64,000 nt of DNA from Paraburkholderia sp. BL25I1N1 (GTDB lineage: Bacteria; Pseudomonadota; Gammaproteobacteria; Burkholderiales; Burkholderiaceae), in NCBI RefSeq assembly GCF_003002025.1, contig NZ_PVZB01000031.1:40563-104562 (forward strand), in the 5' to 3' direction. Positions 1 through 8,275 of the stretch are shown piece by piece. How positions within the stretch are numbered: the first letter of the stretch is position 1; each line of letters begins with the position of its first letter. The notes below the pieces were generated by a model. The model ran no database searches, had not been told where the DNA came from, and worked only from the letters and a program-made list of their open reading frames with translations. The position numbers and the translations under genes are program-made.

Positions 1-877
1 CGGCGTGACGAAGCGGATCGCGCTGTGACGATGCTCGTGGTTGTACCAGCGCACCAGCCCGGTGACCCAGGTGCGCGCGGCAAATAGGGTGTCGAACGGC
101 CTTGAGCGGATAAGCAGGCCGGTACTTCAGTGTTTTGAACAGCGATTCCGAAAACGGGTTGTCGTTGCTCACGCCCGGTCGACTCAATGACGGCATGACA
201 CCCAGAGCCTGCAGGGTGGCGAGCATCGTCGCACCTTTCATCGGACCGCCGTTATCCGAATGCAGAATCACCTGGTCGGGCTGTATCGCTTCGCGTGCGC
301 AAAGGTCCCTGAGGACTTCGCTGGCCAGCACGCTGCTTTCCTCGGCATAGACCTGCCAGCCGACGATCATCCGACTGAATACGTCCATGAACAGATAGAG
401 ATAGAAATACTGCCCACGAACCGTCGTCGGCAAGTAGGTGATGTCCCAGCTAAACAGCTGATTGGGCGCGTCGGCACATACTGCGCGAGGCTTGCTGCGG
501 GCGCGGGCTGGTCGTTCACTGCGCCGATGAGCAAGCTGATTCTCTTCACGCAGCACCCGGTAGAACGTCGATTCTGAGGCGATGTAGCGCTGTTGGTCGG
601 CCAGGCGAGGCACGATCTGGCTAGGTGGCAGATGAGCGAATTCGGCTGAGTTGGCCACCGCCAGCAGTTCGGCGCGTTCCTCTGCAGACAGCTTGTGGGC
701 GGGCTCATGGCGGCGCAAGGTGCGGCCATCGACCGCGTCAGGACCGCCGCCTTGCCAGCGCTGCGCGGTGCGCGCGCTCAGCCCCAGCATGGCACACGCA
801 CGTGCCTGGCGAGCCCCGGCTGTGGTCGCCTCGCTGATCAGTTCGTTCAATGTCGCGCGCTCTTCAGGGGAAGTCAT
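1..877 (-). pseudogene. IS3-family transposase orfB, frameshifted and cut by the window edge
   Basis: This is the DDE integrase subunit of an IS3 element; its start ATG at 877 overlaps the orfA stop (ATGA). The frame reads through a helix-turn-helix/HTH_21-like region and into the rve core, with the expected motifs SWDITYLPT, LHSDNGGPM and NDNPFSESLFKTLKYRP. Near position 98 an extra C relative to the homologous piece at 7663-8018 shifts the frame: LKAFDTLF in the other copy becomes LKAVRHP here. The part beyond the shift still encodes recognisable WYNHEHRHSAIRFVTP in another frame. The gene is therefore probably inactive unless the indel is a sequencing error. Confidence 0.8.
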
Positions 878-1374
878 TCGTCCTCGCCCCCGAACAGCGC
901 CTGATACTTTTTTGAGAGCACGAGCAACGCGGCTGCCTCCGCCAGTGCGCGGTCCTTGCGCTTCAGTTCGCGCTGCAATTGCACATTGGCCTGTTTCAGC
1001 TCACGCACCTCTGAGGCGTTTGCGCGTGGGCTGCCGGCGGCGCCGGCAGAGCAGAACTGCGCGCGCCACTGGAACAGATGATGGACAAACAGGCCCCGTT
1101 CGCGACACCACGCGTTCAGTGCTTCGTCGTTCAGTCCATGGCTCTGTTGCAAGGCCAGCAGGCGCTCTTCCAAAGACCAGTCTTCCGGGCGCCGTGCATC
1201 GACTGCCCCCGTGTTGCGGCTTGCGGCGTTAGACACCCGGATCCACTTCCTCAAGGTTAATACGTTCATGTTCAGTTCCGCGGCAACCGTTCCTACGGAC
1301 CGGTTGCCGCGTTGCAGGACCTTCGCGAGTGCCTGCTCCCTGAATTCAACAGAATACGTCTGTTTGGCCTTCAA
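874..1374 (-). CDS. IS3-family transposase orfA
   Basis: A 166-residue DNA-binding subunit of an IS3 transposase. The N-terminal third has the HTH_8/HTH_Tnp_1 pattern (SVEFREQALAKVLQRGNRSV), the middle repeats the helix pattern, and the C-terminal third is a leucine-rich coiled coil (ELKQANVQLQRELKRKDRAL) used for multimerisation in this family. The open frame starts with TTG at 1374 very close to the element end; no better ATG is available upstream, so a TTG start or translation from an internal site are both possible. It overlaps orfB by 4 bases, the usual IS3 arrangement in which programmed frameshifting makes the fusion transposase. Longer than the common ~90-residue orfA, as in IS3 subgroups with a duplicated HTH. 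Confidence 0.85.
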   Translation of the reverse strand: MKAKQTYSVEFREQALAKVLQRGNRSVGTVAAELNMNVLTLRKWIRVSNAASRNTGAVDARRPEDWSLEERLLALQQSHGLNDEALNAWCRERGLFVHHLFQWRAQFCSAGAAGSPRANASEVRELKQANVQLQRELKRKDRALAEAAALLVLSKKYQALFGGEDE

Positions 1375-1441
1375 TCTGCACCTCTGAGTTTTTCATATTA
1401 AAAAATTCAGAGGCGACATCTATTGTGACGCCGGGGGTACA

Positions 1442-2373
1442 GTACGCCCAGCCAACGTAGCCCGCCCACATGGGGGTGAAGTTGCTTGAGCATGTTTGGA
1501 ATGCAGGACCCGGTAGATTTGAAGTTGCGGTACCGGGGCATGCCCTTTCTCTGCTGCGAGAGAAAGTGAGCCGAAGCGGCGGTGACTTGCTGGACACTGG
1601 CAAGGTGACGAAGTCCGTGGGAAACGGAGCTTGCGGCGAAGCGGTTACGCCAAGATGAGCTTCTAGGCTGAGCATGGGACGGTTGAGGGACACGAACCTA
1701 TTGAAACGCATCTGAGGGTTGAATCGTCACCCCTGCCTACACCGCTTAAGAGGCAGGACGCGGATCGGCACCGGTCATACGTATGGACTGGTGCCGCGAA
1801 CGCTGGCTGGAGATGTATGCCGGCCAGTTGGAATCACGGAGCGCGCGCAGCTAGACCGTGGTGTCTGCGACGACTTGCGGCAAGCAAGGATAAAGACTGC
1901 GATAGGCAACCTCGCCCGTGCGCTGAGTCCAGCATGTGAACTGGGGAAGGCTTGCATAAATGTCAAGGGAGTGTGCCCCCGATGATATGCAGGCTGGCGG
2001 AGCCTCCGTACTAGTCCGAGGCCGGGAAAGCCGGCTACATGGCGAAGGGAGGCAGTTGAAGTGGTTTGCTGGGTTGATTAGCTGACCATAGTGAGGTGAA
2101 GACCTTTGATAATCAGTGAAAGGCAAAGCAAACTGCCGACATGGTCGACGGAGGACAAAGAACGCAAGTTCGATCGACTTCTGAGACTGATTGCCGACAG
2201 GGTGGCTGAGCGAAGCGGCTCGCATTACGCTGGCTTCCAGCGGGGCTCGCACGCCAGGCGTGGACGGTGTCAGCAAGCGCATGATGGAGGAGAATCTCCA
2301 GCATGAATTGACGACGATACGCGACGAATTGTTGGCGGGCTCGTATAGTCCGCTACCGGCGCGCCGCGGAGGA
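1442..2373 (+). mobile_element. 5' part of a group II intron, truncated
   Basis: The sequence starts GTACGCCCAGCC, close to the 5' GUGYG consensus of bacterial group II introns, and contains the conserved structured stretch around 2000-2060 (GAGGCCGGGAAAGCCGGC followed by TACATGGCGAAGGGAGG) that precedes the intron-encoded protein in bacterial introns. A reverse-transcriptase reading frame begins at 2106. The intron is lost after about 2373, where the sequence switches to an oppositely oriented IS256-type transposase fragment. Domains V and VI and the 3' splice site are missing, so it cannot splice or move by itself. Confidence 0.75.
2106..2373 (+). pseudogene. Group II intron reverse transcriptase/maturase, N-terminal fragment with frameshift
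   Basis: This is the first ~90 residues of an LtrA-type intron-encoded protein. It opens in one frame (SKLPTWSTEDKERKFDRLLR) and continues in another with the family's conserved segment (ARTPGVDGVSKRMM and ELTTIRDELLAGSYSPLPARR split over the RT0/RT1 region). The switch occurs near 2205, where GTGGCTG probably replaced GTGTGGCTG, a two-base loss. The coding sequence then ends abruptly at the junction near 2373. No polymerase or maturase domain remains. Confidence 0.7.
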
Positions 2374-2640
2374 TGTCGTCGAAGCCCGTCCAGCGCCTCT
2401 GATGGCGCTCCACCAGCTTCGGCTCGAACGCCCCCTGACGGTCGCGCGGGATGTTGAGCGGCAACTCGCCACCCCCCCCCCTGCAGCGTCTTGGCGCTAT
2501 GACCATTACGGGTGTTGCCCGTGGCATTGGTCACCGCTTCGCTCTTGCCATGGCCCAGGTGTTCGGACATCTCCGTCTCTAACGCACGCTCCACCAGCAT
2601 CTTGGTCAGCTGCTTGAGCAGGCCGTTCTGTAAGCGCCAA
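2374..2640 (-). pseudogene. IS256-family transposase, N-terminal fragment
   Basis: Read leftward, the DNA encodes LTKMLVERALETEMSEHLGH, then GNTRNGHSAKTL, and after a frame change in a run of nine C residues near 2474 it encodes GELPLNIPRDRQGAFEPKLV and RRWTGFDD. These are the conserved N-terminal zinc-ribbon-like and linker motifs of IS256-type (Mutator-like) transposases. The fragment stops at the group II intron junction near 2374 and has no catalytic DDE residues. It differs from the complete IS256 copy at 3077-4444, so it derives from another element. Confidence 0.7.
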
Positions 2641-2666
2641 ATCTGCCACACATCGTTAGGTCTCGC

Positions 2667-2708
2667 GTTACCGGGTAACATGTTTCACATCGATAGTTAC
2701 CGGGTAAC
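2667..2708. promoter_or_regulatory. Tandem 13-bp palindromes upstream of the 2728 gene
   Basis: GTTACCGGGTAAC occurs at 2667-2679 and again at 2696-2708, 29 bp apart start to start, just ahead of the ribosome-binding site of the gene at 2728. Further copies are GTTACTCGGTAAC at 2867-2879 (inside the gene) and GTTACCCGGTAAC at 2997-3009 (after it). Each is an inverted repeat of GTTAC around a CSG centre. Two copies close to a start codon fit an operator, perhaps for autoregulation by the downstream protein; this is inference. Confidence 0.5.
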
Positions 2709-2727
2709 GACAGTGAGGAGGTGGGAG

Positions 2728-2988
2728 ATGACGCAAACGACGGCGCAGCGGCAAGCGGCTTATCGGGCAAGGCGCGAGACGGCAGGCAAGGACGGCAACG
2801 GTGATCGACGTCTGGATATGTGGGTGAGTACAGAAGCCTATCTTGCTTTGACACGGTTGGCTTGCCGTTACTCGGTAACGAAGCGTCAGATGCTGGAACG
2901 ACTGATCACGCGGGCAGACGACGCGATCGTGCGCCGACTCGATCCCGACTCGGAACAGTGGGGCCAATACTTCGGCCAAGCGCGGTAG
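2728..2988 (+). CDS. Small plasmid-type DNA-binding protein, probable regulator
   Basis: An 86-residue basic protein starting at ATG 2728, chosen because GTGAGGAGGTGGG lies just upstream; longer upstream starts run through the IS256 fragment. The N-terminus is rich in Arg/Ala (AQRQAAYRARR), followed by a region RLDMWVSTEAYLALTRLA and a helix pair YSVTKRQMLERLI. The alternation of a short strand-like segment and two helices resembles ribbon-helix-helix or small HTH plasmid regulators, but I cannot assign a named family. It is flanked and interrupted by GTTAC/GTAAC palindromes, which suggests that it binds them. It sits alone among IS debris, so it may be a remnant of a maintenance region of an ancestral plasmid. 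Confidence 0.55.
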   Translation: MTQTTAQRQAAYRARRETAGKDGNGDRRLDMWVSTEAYLALTRLACRYSVTKRQMLERLITRADDAIVRRLDPDSEQWGQYFGQAR

Positions 2989-3076
2989 CGACGTGCGTTA
3001 CCCGGTAACGGGCTGCTGCTTGGCGAAGTTGAACGGTAGTAGGTCGCTAATATCGGCGTCCGGAGCACGCTGCGGC

Positions 3077-4444
3077 GGAGGTGTCAGAAATTTCGTGTGC
3101 TGAGGCCGGTTAAAAATCTCAGCTGATGGCGGCGGTGAATCGCTCACCGAACAGAATGGCGAACTGATTGACAGCTTGCCGCCAGGTGATAGGCGGCATC
3201 TTCCAATCCTTTTCAATGTTGCGCAAGGCCAGATACAGCAGTTTGCTGGCGGCTTCGTCGCTCGGGAAGTGGCCACGATTCTTGACGATCTTGCGCAACT
3301 GCATGTGCATGCTCTCGATGGCGTTGGTCGTATAAACGATTCGACGCACCTCGTGAGGATAGGCAAAGAAGGGAATCACCTGCTCCCATTGGCGTTGCCA
3401 CATGGCCGGGACGGTAGGGAATTTGCGACCCCATTCGCTTTGCGCAAAGGCCTCGAGCGCCGCGGCCGCCGCTTCAGCCGAGGCGGCCTGATAGATCGGC
3501 CTGAGCGCGGTAGCCAGCGGCTTACGGTCCTTCCAGCTCGCCAGATTCAGCGAATTACGGATCAGATGCACGATGCAGGTCTGGATCTGCGCGGCCGGAA
3601 ACACCGCCTCGATGGCCTCCGGGAACCCACGCAGGCCGTCGACCACCGCAATCAGGATGTCGTGCAAACCGCGATTCTTCAACTCGTTGAAAACCTTCAG
3701 CCAGAACTTGGCGCCTTCGGTTTGTTCGATCCACAAGCCCAGCACTTCCTTGCGGCCGTCAGCCCGAATGCCCAGCGCCAGGTACACCGCCTTGTTCCTG
3801 ACCGTGCCCTCGTCGCGGATCTTCAGTCGAAGTGCGTCGAAATACACAATCGGATACATCGCCTCGAGCGGGCGTTGTTGCCACTGCTCGACCTCAGCCA
3901 GCACCTCGTCGGTGACCGTGGAAATCAGATCGGGCGACACTTCCAGGCCGTACAGCTCCAGCAGGTGAGCCTGGATCTCGCGTACGCTCATGCCGCGCGC
4001 GTACATGCTGATGACGTGGTCGTCGAATCCCGCCAGCCGGCGCTGGTACTTGCCGACCAGTTGCGGCTCGAACGTCGCCTGCCGGTCTCGCGGGATATCC
4101 AGCGTCAGTTCGCCGTTGGGTGTGAGCACTGTCTTGCGGCTCGTACCGTTGCGGTGGTTGCCGGCGCTGCCTTGCTCCGCCTCGCTCTCCAGGTGATGCG
4201 TCAGCTCCGCGGCCAACATGCGCTCAGCCAGTTGCTTCTTCAGTTGCCCGGCCAGGCCCGATTCCCCGAGAACCGACTCGGCGTTCCTGTTCTGCACCTG
4301 CGCCAGCAGTTGATCGATCAGCTCATCGGGGAACAGCTTCGGCGCCTTCGGGTTCTTGCTCTTCTTGGTCACTGTTGTTTCGGTCATTGGACGTTATTTC
4401 CGTTATCGTCTCATGACCTCGACACACTAAAAATCTGACAGGCT
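3077..4444 (-). mobile_element. Complete IS256-family insertion sequence
   Basis: An apparently intact element of about 1.37 kb. The left end reads GGAGGTGTCAGAAATTTCGT and the right end, on the other strand, reads AGCCTGTCAGATTTTTAGTG, which share TGTCAGA, GTGTG and GAGG blocks as imperfect terminal inverted repeats. It is flanked by a 9-bp direct repeat CGCTGCGGC (3068-3076 and 4445-4453), consistent with the 8-9 bp target duplication of this family. Removing the element and one repeat restores the IS66 reading frame region. The exact outer base could shift by one or two. Confidence 0.8.
3119..4387 (-). CDS. IS256-family transposase
   Basis: A 422-residue Mutator-like DDE transposase of normal length for the family. 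The N-terminal region has the conserved IPRDRQATFEPQLV motif and YARGMSVREI; the catalytic core shows YPIVYFDALRLKIRDEG (first Asp), IAVVDGLRGFPEAI (second Asp) and YTTNAIESMHMQLRK (Glu), plus the conserved CIVHLIRNSL. Start at ATG 4387; the gene fills the element. No frameshift is seen, so this is the best candidate for a currently active IS in the left part of the window. Confidence 0.93.
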   Translation of the reverse strand: MTETTVTKKSKNPKAPKLFPDELIDQLLAQVQNRNAESVLGESGLAGQLKKQLAERMLAAELTHHLESEAEQGSAGNHRNGTSRKTVLTPNGELTLDIPRDRQATFEPQLVGKYQRRLAGFDDHVISMYARGMSVREIQAHLLELYGLEVSPDLISTVTDEVLAEVEQWQQRPLEAMYPIVYFDALRLKIRDEGTVRNKAVYLALGIRADGRKEVLGLWIEQTEGAKFWLKVFNELKNRGLHDILIAVVDGLRGFPEAIEAVFPAAQIQTCIVHLIRNSLNLASWKDRKPLATALRPIYQAASAEAAAAALEAFAQSEWGRKFPTVPAMWQRQWEQVIPFFAYPHEVRRIVYTTNAIESMHMQLRKIVKNRGHFPSDEAASKLLYLALRNIEKDWKMPPITWRQAVNQFAILFGERFTAAIS

Positions 4445-4615
4445 CGCTGCGGCAGTTCGGTCAGCACGTGCAGCAGATAGGCATGCGGCTCGACGCCACA
4501 GGCTCGACACGTGAGCATCAAGCTGTAGATCATCGCGCTCGCTTTCGCGCCGTCGACCGTATCGCTGAAGAGCCACGATTTTCTCGCGGTGGCAAACGGC
4601 CTGATGTCCCGCTCT

Positions 4616-4774
4616 TATCCACGTAACCGAATTATGCAGAGTCCTACTTTCTGCGCCTTGCCGTCAGTCGTGCGTCCGACCGCCCTGGGGCCGGACGTCT
4701 CTCTTGAGGAGCTTCAGCAACGCAATACGTTCATGCTGTACGGTTAATGAGGGCGACCCACCAAGCAAGCATAA
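4616..4774. other. Short unassigned stretch between IS66 and recombinase remnants
   Basis: I see no supported gene here. It contains GAATTATGCAGAGTCC near 4629, which may be an end sequence of the RIT-like element whose recombinase fragment follows, but this is only a guess. Confidence 0.3.
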
Positions 4775-5059
4775 TTACAGTCCGTCAAGAAAGTCGAGAA
4801 TGTCTTTCGGCGGACAAAACCGGTGCTGTTTGAATTGCGGTGCTTGAATGGAGTTCAGTGCCCGCTGTTTCATGGCGAGATCGGCTTCGATGTACATATG
4901 GGTGGTGGCGGTACTTTCATGGCCAAGCCACAAGGCAATCAACGTGACGTCTACACCAGACTGAAGCATATGCATGGCCGTGGCGTGTCGCCAATGTCGT
5001 TGAAGACATTGAGCAGAGATTTTTTTGGTTGGCGGTCGCGGCAACCAGCGCATCGCCAT
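4775..5059 (-). pseudogene. Tyrosine recombinase C-terminal fragment (RIT-like, third recombinase)
   Basis: Ninety-odd residues of the catalytic C-terminus of a phage-integrase-family recombinase. It retains the box II pattern RHWRHATAMHMLQSGVD, LWLGHESTATTHMY with the His and the nucleophilic Tyr, and the C-terminal tail KQHRFCPPKDILDFLDGL. The first catalytic Arg and the whole N-terminal core-binding domain are missing. The 'ALWLGHES' form and the tail resemble the third member of recombinase-in-trio elements, but the other two members are absent. Confidence 0.65.
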
Positions 5060-5368
5060 GTCGTCGGACCTGATCCGCGACCGGTAATCAAAAAAATGTT
5101 TGTGCTAAACCGCTCCACAGGCGGTGGCCGCTATGGGCATTGAATGACCGCCGCAGTAATTTGTGATGTCTTGCAGGGGCGACCACACACGGACTTCCGG
5201 AGAGAGTGGGAAGCATCACGTGTAAAGGAAGCGGGAATGTGCGGGTGAATTGGCAAATCACCCGCCATTTTGGAGTACGCTGGTGCGCGAGCAGATCGAA
5301 GGCACGAGTGCAGCCGCGTTGGCCTCGTCAGGAAAGGCGAACGTGTACGGAAACAGGTGCGGTGGCAA
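5060..5368. other. Non-coding tail of the IS91-type element with a hairpin
   Basis: No gene is supported. The main structure is an inverted repeat, GCGGGTGA at 5241-5248 and TCACCCGC at 5258-5265, separated by 9 bases. It lies about 100 bases beyond the IS91-type transposase stop, where this family carries the subterminal hairpin of its replication-origin end. It could alternatively act as a transcription terminator, though no T-run follows. Confidence 0.4.
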
Positions 5369-6574
5369 CTAGCGCGCATGGGTGGGACCTGGCGGGGCTC
5401 GTGGAAGGCTGCCGGGTATGTCTTCGATGCGGAGCATGTGTCCCTTGCCACATACGGGACAGTCGCGCAGTGACTTTCCGGTGAGTCGCTGGTAGCGGTC
5501 ACGGTAGTCTTCCCGGGGCTCGGCTGCGGCAGCGGCGGGAGCCTCGATACCGAGCATCTGCCTGCAGGTGGCGAGCTTGTCGGCACGGTGGCAGTTGGCG
5601 AGCCACCCGTAGCTGCGAATGCGCTTGAAGCCGTCAGGCAGCACATGCAGCAGGAAACGACGGATGAACTCGTCGGCCGTGAGCGTCATGGTCCTTTGTC
5701 TGGACTCGTGCCGGTAGTCCTTCCAGCGGAACTGCACGGTGTGCCCGTCGAAGGCGAGCAGCCGGTTGTTGGAGATGGCGACGCGGTGGGTGTAGCGGCC
5801 CAGGTAATCGAGCACGTGTTCGGCACCGCCAAAGGGTGGCTTGGCGTAGACCACCCACTCCGCCCGTGCCGCGGGTGCAAGCCAGGTTGCGAATTCGACG
5901 GGATCGCTCAGGGATTCGAACTGACCGTGCAGGCGCAGCCCACCGGCGTCATAAGCGCGGCGCAGCTGTTCGAGAAACAGGCGGCGAAAGAGCCGTGACA
6001 GGACCCGCACGGACAGGAAGAAGCCGGGACTGCAGGCGATCCAGCGCTCGCCGTCCGGGGAGATGCCGCCGCCCGGCACAACACAATGCACATGAGGGTG
6101 ATGCTGCAGATTCTGTCCCCACGTATGCAGGATCGTGAGGAAGCCGATCTCGGCGCCCAGGTGCTTCGGATCGGCGGCGATCGTGCGCAACGTTTCGGCG
6201 CTGGCGCGAAACAGCAGATCGTAGAGCGTCCTCTTGTTCTGGAACGCGAGAGCGGCGATGGATTCGGGAAGCGTGAAGACGACATGGAAATACTCGGTCG
6301 AGGGGAGGAGCTCCCCATGCCGGCGTTCGAGCCATTGCGCGCGGGCGAGTGACTGGCACTTCGGGCAGTGCCGGTTACGACACGAGTCGTAACTGATGCG
6401 CTGATGGCCGCATGCATCGCACTGCTCGAGATGGGCGCCAAGCGCTGCGGTACGACACAGCTCGATGGCACTCATCACGCGTCGCTGTACACGACTGAGC
6501 CCCTCGGCATGGGATAGCCGAAAACTGGGCCCACACTGGCGGAAAATGTCCGCCACTTCGAGCGCCGGCCGCAT
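5369..6574 (-). CDS. IS91-family transposase (HUH/Y-type)
   Basis: A 401-residue rolling-circle transposase. The N-terminus carries the family zinc-finger cluster (CDACGHQRISYDSCRNRHCP), followed by the HUH signature HHPHVHCVVPGGG and the catalytic-tyrosine region DYLGRYTHRVAISNNRL with a single clear Tyr pair context. A second Cys pair (DCPVCGKG) lies near the C-terminus. I chose ATG 6574 because the matching upstream integrase ends at 6583 and homologous proteins begin in this region; an open frame continues to 6664 but overlaps the integrase. The gene appears intact and follows the integrase in the same direction, as in the IS91 group that carries both genes. Confidence 0.88.
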   Translation of the reverse strand: MRPALEVADIFRQCGPSFRLSHAEGLSRVQRRVMSAIELCRTAALGAHLEQCDACGHQRISYDSCRNRHCPKCQSLARAQWLERRHGELLPSTEYFHVVFTLPESIAALAFQNKRTLYDLLFRASAETLRTIAADPKHLGAEIGFLTILHTWGQNLQHHPHVHCVVPGGGISPDGERWIACSPGFFLSVRVLSRLFRRLFLEQLRRAYDAGGLRLHGQFESLSDPVEFATWLAPAARAEWVVYAKPPFGGAEHVLDYLGRYTHRVAISNNRLLAFDGHTVQFRWKDYRHESRQRTMTLTADEFIRRFLLHVLPDGFKRIRSYGWLANCHRADKLATCRQMLGIEAPAAAAAEPREDYRDRYQRLTGKSLRDCPVCGKGHMLRIEDIPGSLPRAPPGPTHAR

Positions 6575-6582
6575 GACTGCGC

Positions 6583-7460
6583 TCAGAAGTACTCGGGCGC
6601 AGGTGGCGGGGATGGAATGGGTGCAGGGTGCGGCAGCAGATCGAAGGGACTGGTGGTGGCGCACACAGTGCTGGTGGCCAACTTCAGGTACCGGGACGTT
6701 GTCGAAAGGGACCTATGGCCCATCAGCAGCTGGATCCGGCGCACGTCAGTACCGGCTTCCAGCAGATGCGTGGCGAACGCGTGTCGCAAAGAATGGGGTG
6801 TCACGGGTTTGGTGATGCCGCTGCGCTTGCGTGCAAGCCCGCATGCGTCGCCCACGGCATGGCGGGTAATGGCCCGCCCCGGAATGCTGCCTGGAAAGAG
6901 CCATTCCTTCGGATGGGCGTCCTGCCAGTACAGCCTCAGGATCTCGAGTAGCCTCGGCGAGAGCATTACATGCCATCCTTATGGTTCTTCCCCTGGTTCA
7001 CACGAATAACCATGCGCTTGCTGTCGATATCGGTGACCTTCAGATGCACGACTTCCGACACCCGCAGTCCGGCGGCGTACGCGGTCATCAGGATGGTGCG
7101 GTGCTTGAGACTGGCGATCGACTCGAAGAAGGTGGTGATCTCCTCCAGGCTGAGGACGACTGGCAGTCGGAACGGCGTCCTCGGCAAGGGAAAGTCCTCG
7201 TCACTCCAGTCGCGTTTGAGCGTCACGCGGTAAAGAAAACGCAGTGCACCGATCGTTGCGCCGAGACTGGCGGGTGCCAGCTTGCGCTCTTCGAGGAGGT
7301 AGACGAGCCAGGCCCGGATCTCGTCGGGACCCAGCAGTTCGGGCGAGCGGCGGAAGTGCCGGGCGAAACTGCGTACCTGAATCAGATAGGACTTCTGGGT
7401 ATTATCCGCAAGGTTGCGGATCTGCATGTCATGCAGCATGCGTTGGCGCAGTGGTGTCAT
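6583..7460 (-). pseudogene. IS91-associated tyrosine recombinase, frameshifted
   Basis: The N-terminal half starts at ATG 7460 with CAGGAGG upstream and contains the SAM-like core-binding domain (QKSYLIQVRSFARHFRR) and box I (AAGLRVSEVVHLKVTDID). It stops at NQGKNHKDGM at 6966. The C-terminal half resumes in another frame from 6966 with LSPRLLEILRLYW, HSLRHAFATHLLEAGTDVRR, LMGHRSLSTTSRYL and the catalytic Tyr. One missing base near 6970 (GGCATGTAATG in place of an expected ...TATGTAATG) explains the split. All catalytic residues are present across the two halves. Confidence 0.8.
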
Positions 7461-7662
7461 GGCGAGCCTCCTGGAAGCAGTGGGTGGAATGCCCAACCGG
7501 GCGTTCACATACTGCTCCTGGCGACACCGCTCACCACCTCGCTGGGGTTCAGCGTCAGACAACCCTCTTCATGAAACGCCAGCCATAGACCTGTGCCCAC
7601 CTCCCCCTACCGCGTCAGCGGTTTAGTACTATACGGAATATGTGATTTGGCTCATATCCCTT
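7461..7662. other. Junction between the IS91-type element and an IS3 remnant
   Basis: No gene is supported. The integrase leader ends here and the IS3 orfB homology begins near 7663, so one IS boundary lies within this stretch. I could not fix the exact end of the IS91-type element. Confidence 0.3.
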
Positions 7663-8040
7663 ATTCCGAGTCGCTGTTCAAGACCCTGGAAGACCGGCCC
7701 GCTTACCCGCTCAAGGCGTTCGACACCTTGTTTGCAGCACGCGCCTGGGTGGGCGCACTTGTGCGTTGGTACAACCACGAACATCGTCACAGTGCGATCC
7801 GGTTTGTGACGCCGGCGCAGCGTCATGCCAACCTCGACCAGGACATTCTTGATCGACGCGTAGCGCTCTACGAGAGCGCCCGGCAGCGCAACCCGCTTCG
7901 ATGGAAGGGACGCACGCGCAACTGGCAGCGTGTAGATGCCGTGCGTCTGAACCCGGATAGCATTGACAACCAGGGTGTCGCCCCGCAACGCCCTAACCAG
8001 GAGAGAAAGGCCGCCTGAAAATTTACTCGTTGAGGCGACA
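7663..8040 (+). pseudogene. IS3-family orfB C-terminal remnant, copy B
   Basis: Encodes the last ~118 residues of an IS3 orfB (SESLFKTLEDRPAYPLKAFD, RWYNHEHRHSAIRFVTPAQR) ending at 8018, and then an element end at about 8040 (GAGGCGACAAC). The coding sequence closely parallels copy A at 1-877 but keeps the correct frame at the site where copy A is shifted. The first three-quarters of the gene and orfA are missing. The upstream reading frame back to 7593 is fortuitous. Confidence 0.8.
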
Positions 8041-8094
8041 ACTAGCTTGAAAATTTCCGGTCATGCAGCCAGAGTGCAGTCCCAGTCAAACGCG

Positions 8095-8275
8095 TTCGGT
8101 CGAGACAACGTCCCTGATAAGGTCCATGCCGACAAGGGCTACGACTACACTCGTTGCAGGCAGGCCGGTTTCGGCAAGCTGCAATCCGGTTCGAGCGAAG
8201 TCTCGATACCCACGTGGAATTGCTCTCATTCGCTTGCGCCATCATCTGCTCGAGATTCCTCGATCAGTTTTGTTG
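8095..8275 (+). pseudogene. IS5-family transposase remnant
   Basis: Two short pieces of an IS5/IS427-type transposase in different frames: DKVHADKGYDYTRCRQ near 8115-8165 and HVELLSFACAIICSRFLDQF near 8210-8272, the latter being the usual C-terminal end. The DNA between them, including the catalytic Glu region, is lost. The right end of this piece supplies the last codons of the neighbouring GntR-type gene, so the insertion or recombination truncated that gene. Confidence 0.6.

Larger units (their letters stand above)
1..1418 (-). mobile_element. IS3-family element, copy A, cut by the window start
   Basis: The right part of an IS3-family insertion sequence read leftward: orfA at 874-1374 and orfB from 877 down to the window edge. 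The outer end lies at about 1418, where the sequence reads as TGTCGCCTCTGAATTTTTTA on the minus strand. A matching end, TTGTCGCCTCAACGAG, closes a second remnant of the same kind of element near 8040, which supports both boundaries. The other end of this copy is outside the window. Just beyond 1418 come about 23 bases of unassigned DNA and then a group II intron fragment. Confidence 0.8.
2998..4615 (-). pseudogene. IS66-family transposase (TnpC) C-terminal remnant, split by IS256
   Basis: From about 4615 down to 4445 the minus strand encodes SWLFSDTVDGAKASAMIYSL and VEPHAYLLHVLTELPQRA, the typical C-terminal helices of IS66 TnpC. The same gene resumes at 3076 after the inserted IS256 copy and ends RAPDADISDLLPFNFAKQQP followed by a stop at 2998-3000. 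The N-terminal and catalytic parts are missing. The stop codon falls inside one of the GTTAC palindromes, so the IS66 edge and the palindrome coincide or overlap. Confidence 0.75.

Noticed and set aside
1851..2681. A 276-codon frame on the minus strand
   Set aside because: Only its first ~60 residues are meaningful (IS256 fragment); the rest is read against the group II intron.
3176..4438. A 420-codon frame on the plus strand
   Set aside because: It is the exact antisense shadow of the intact IS256 transposase gene; its translation has no family motif.
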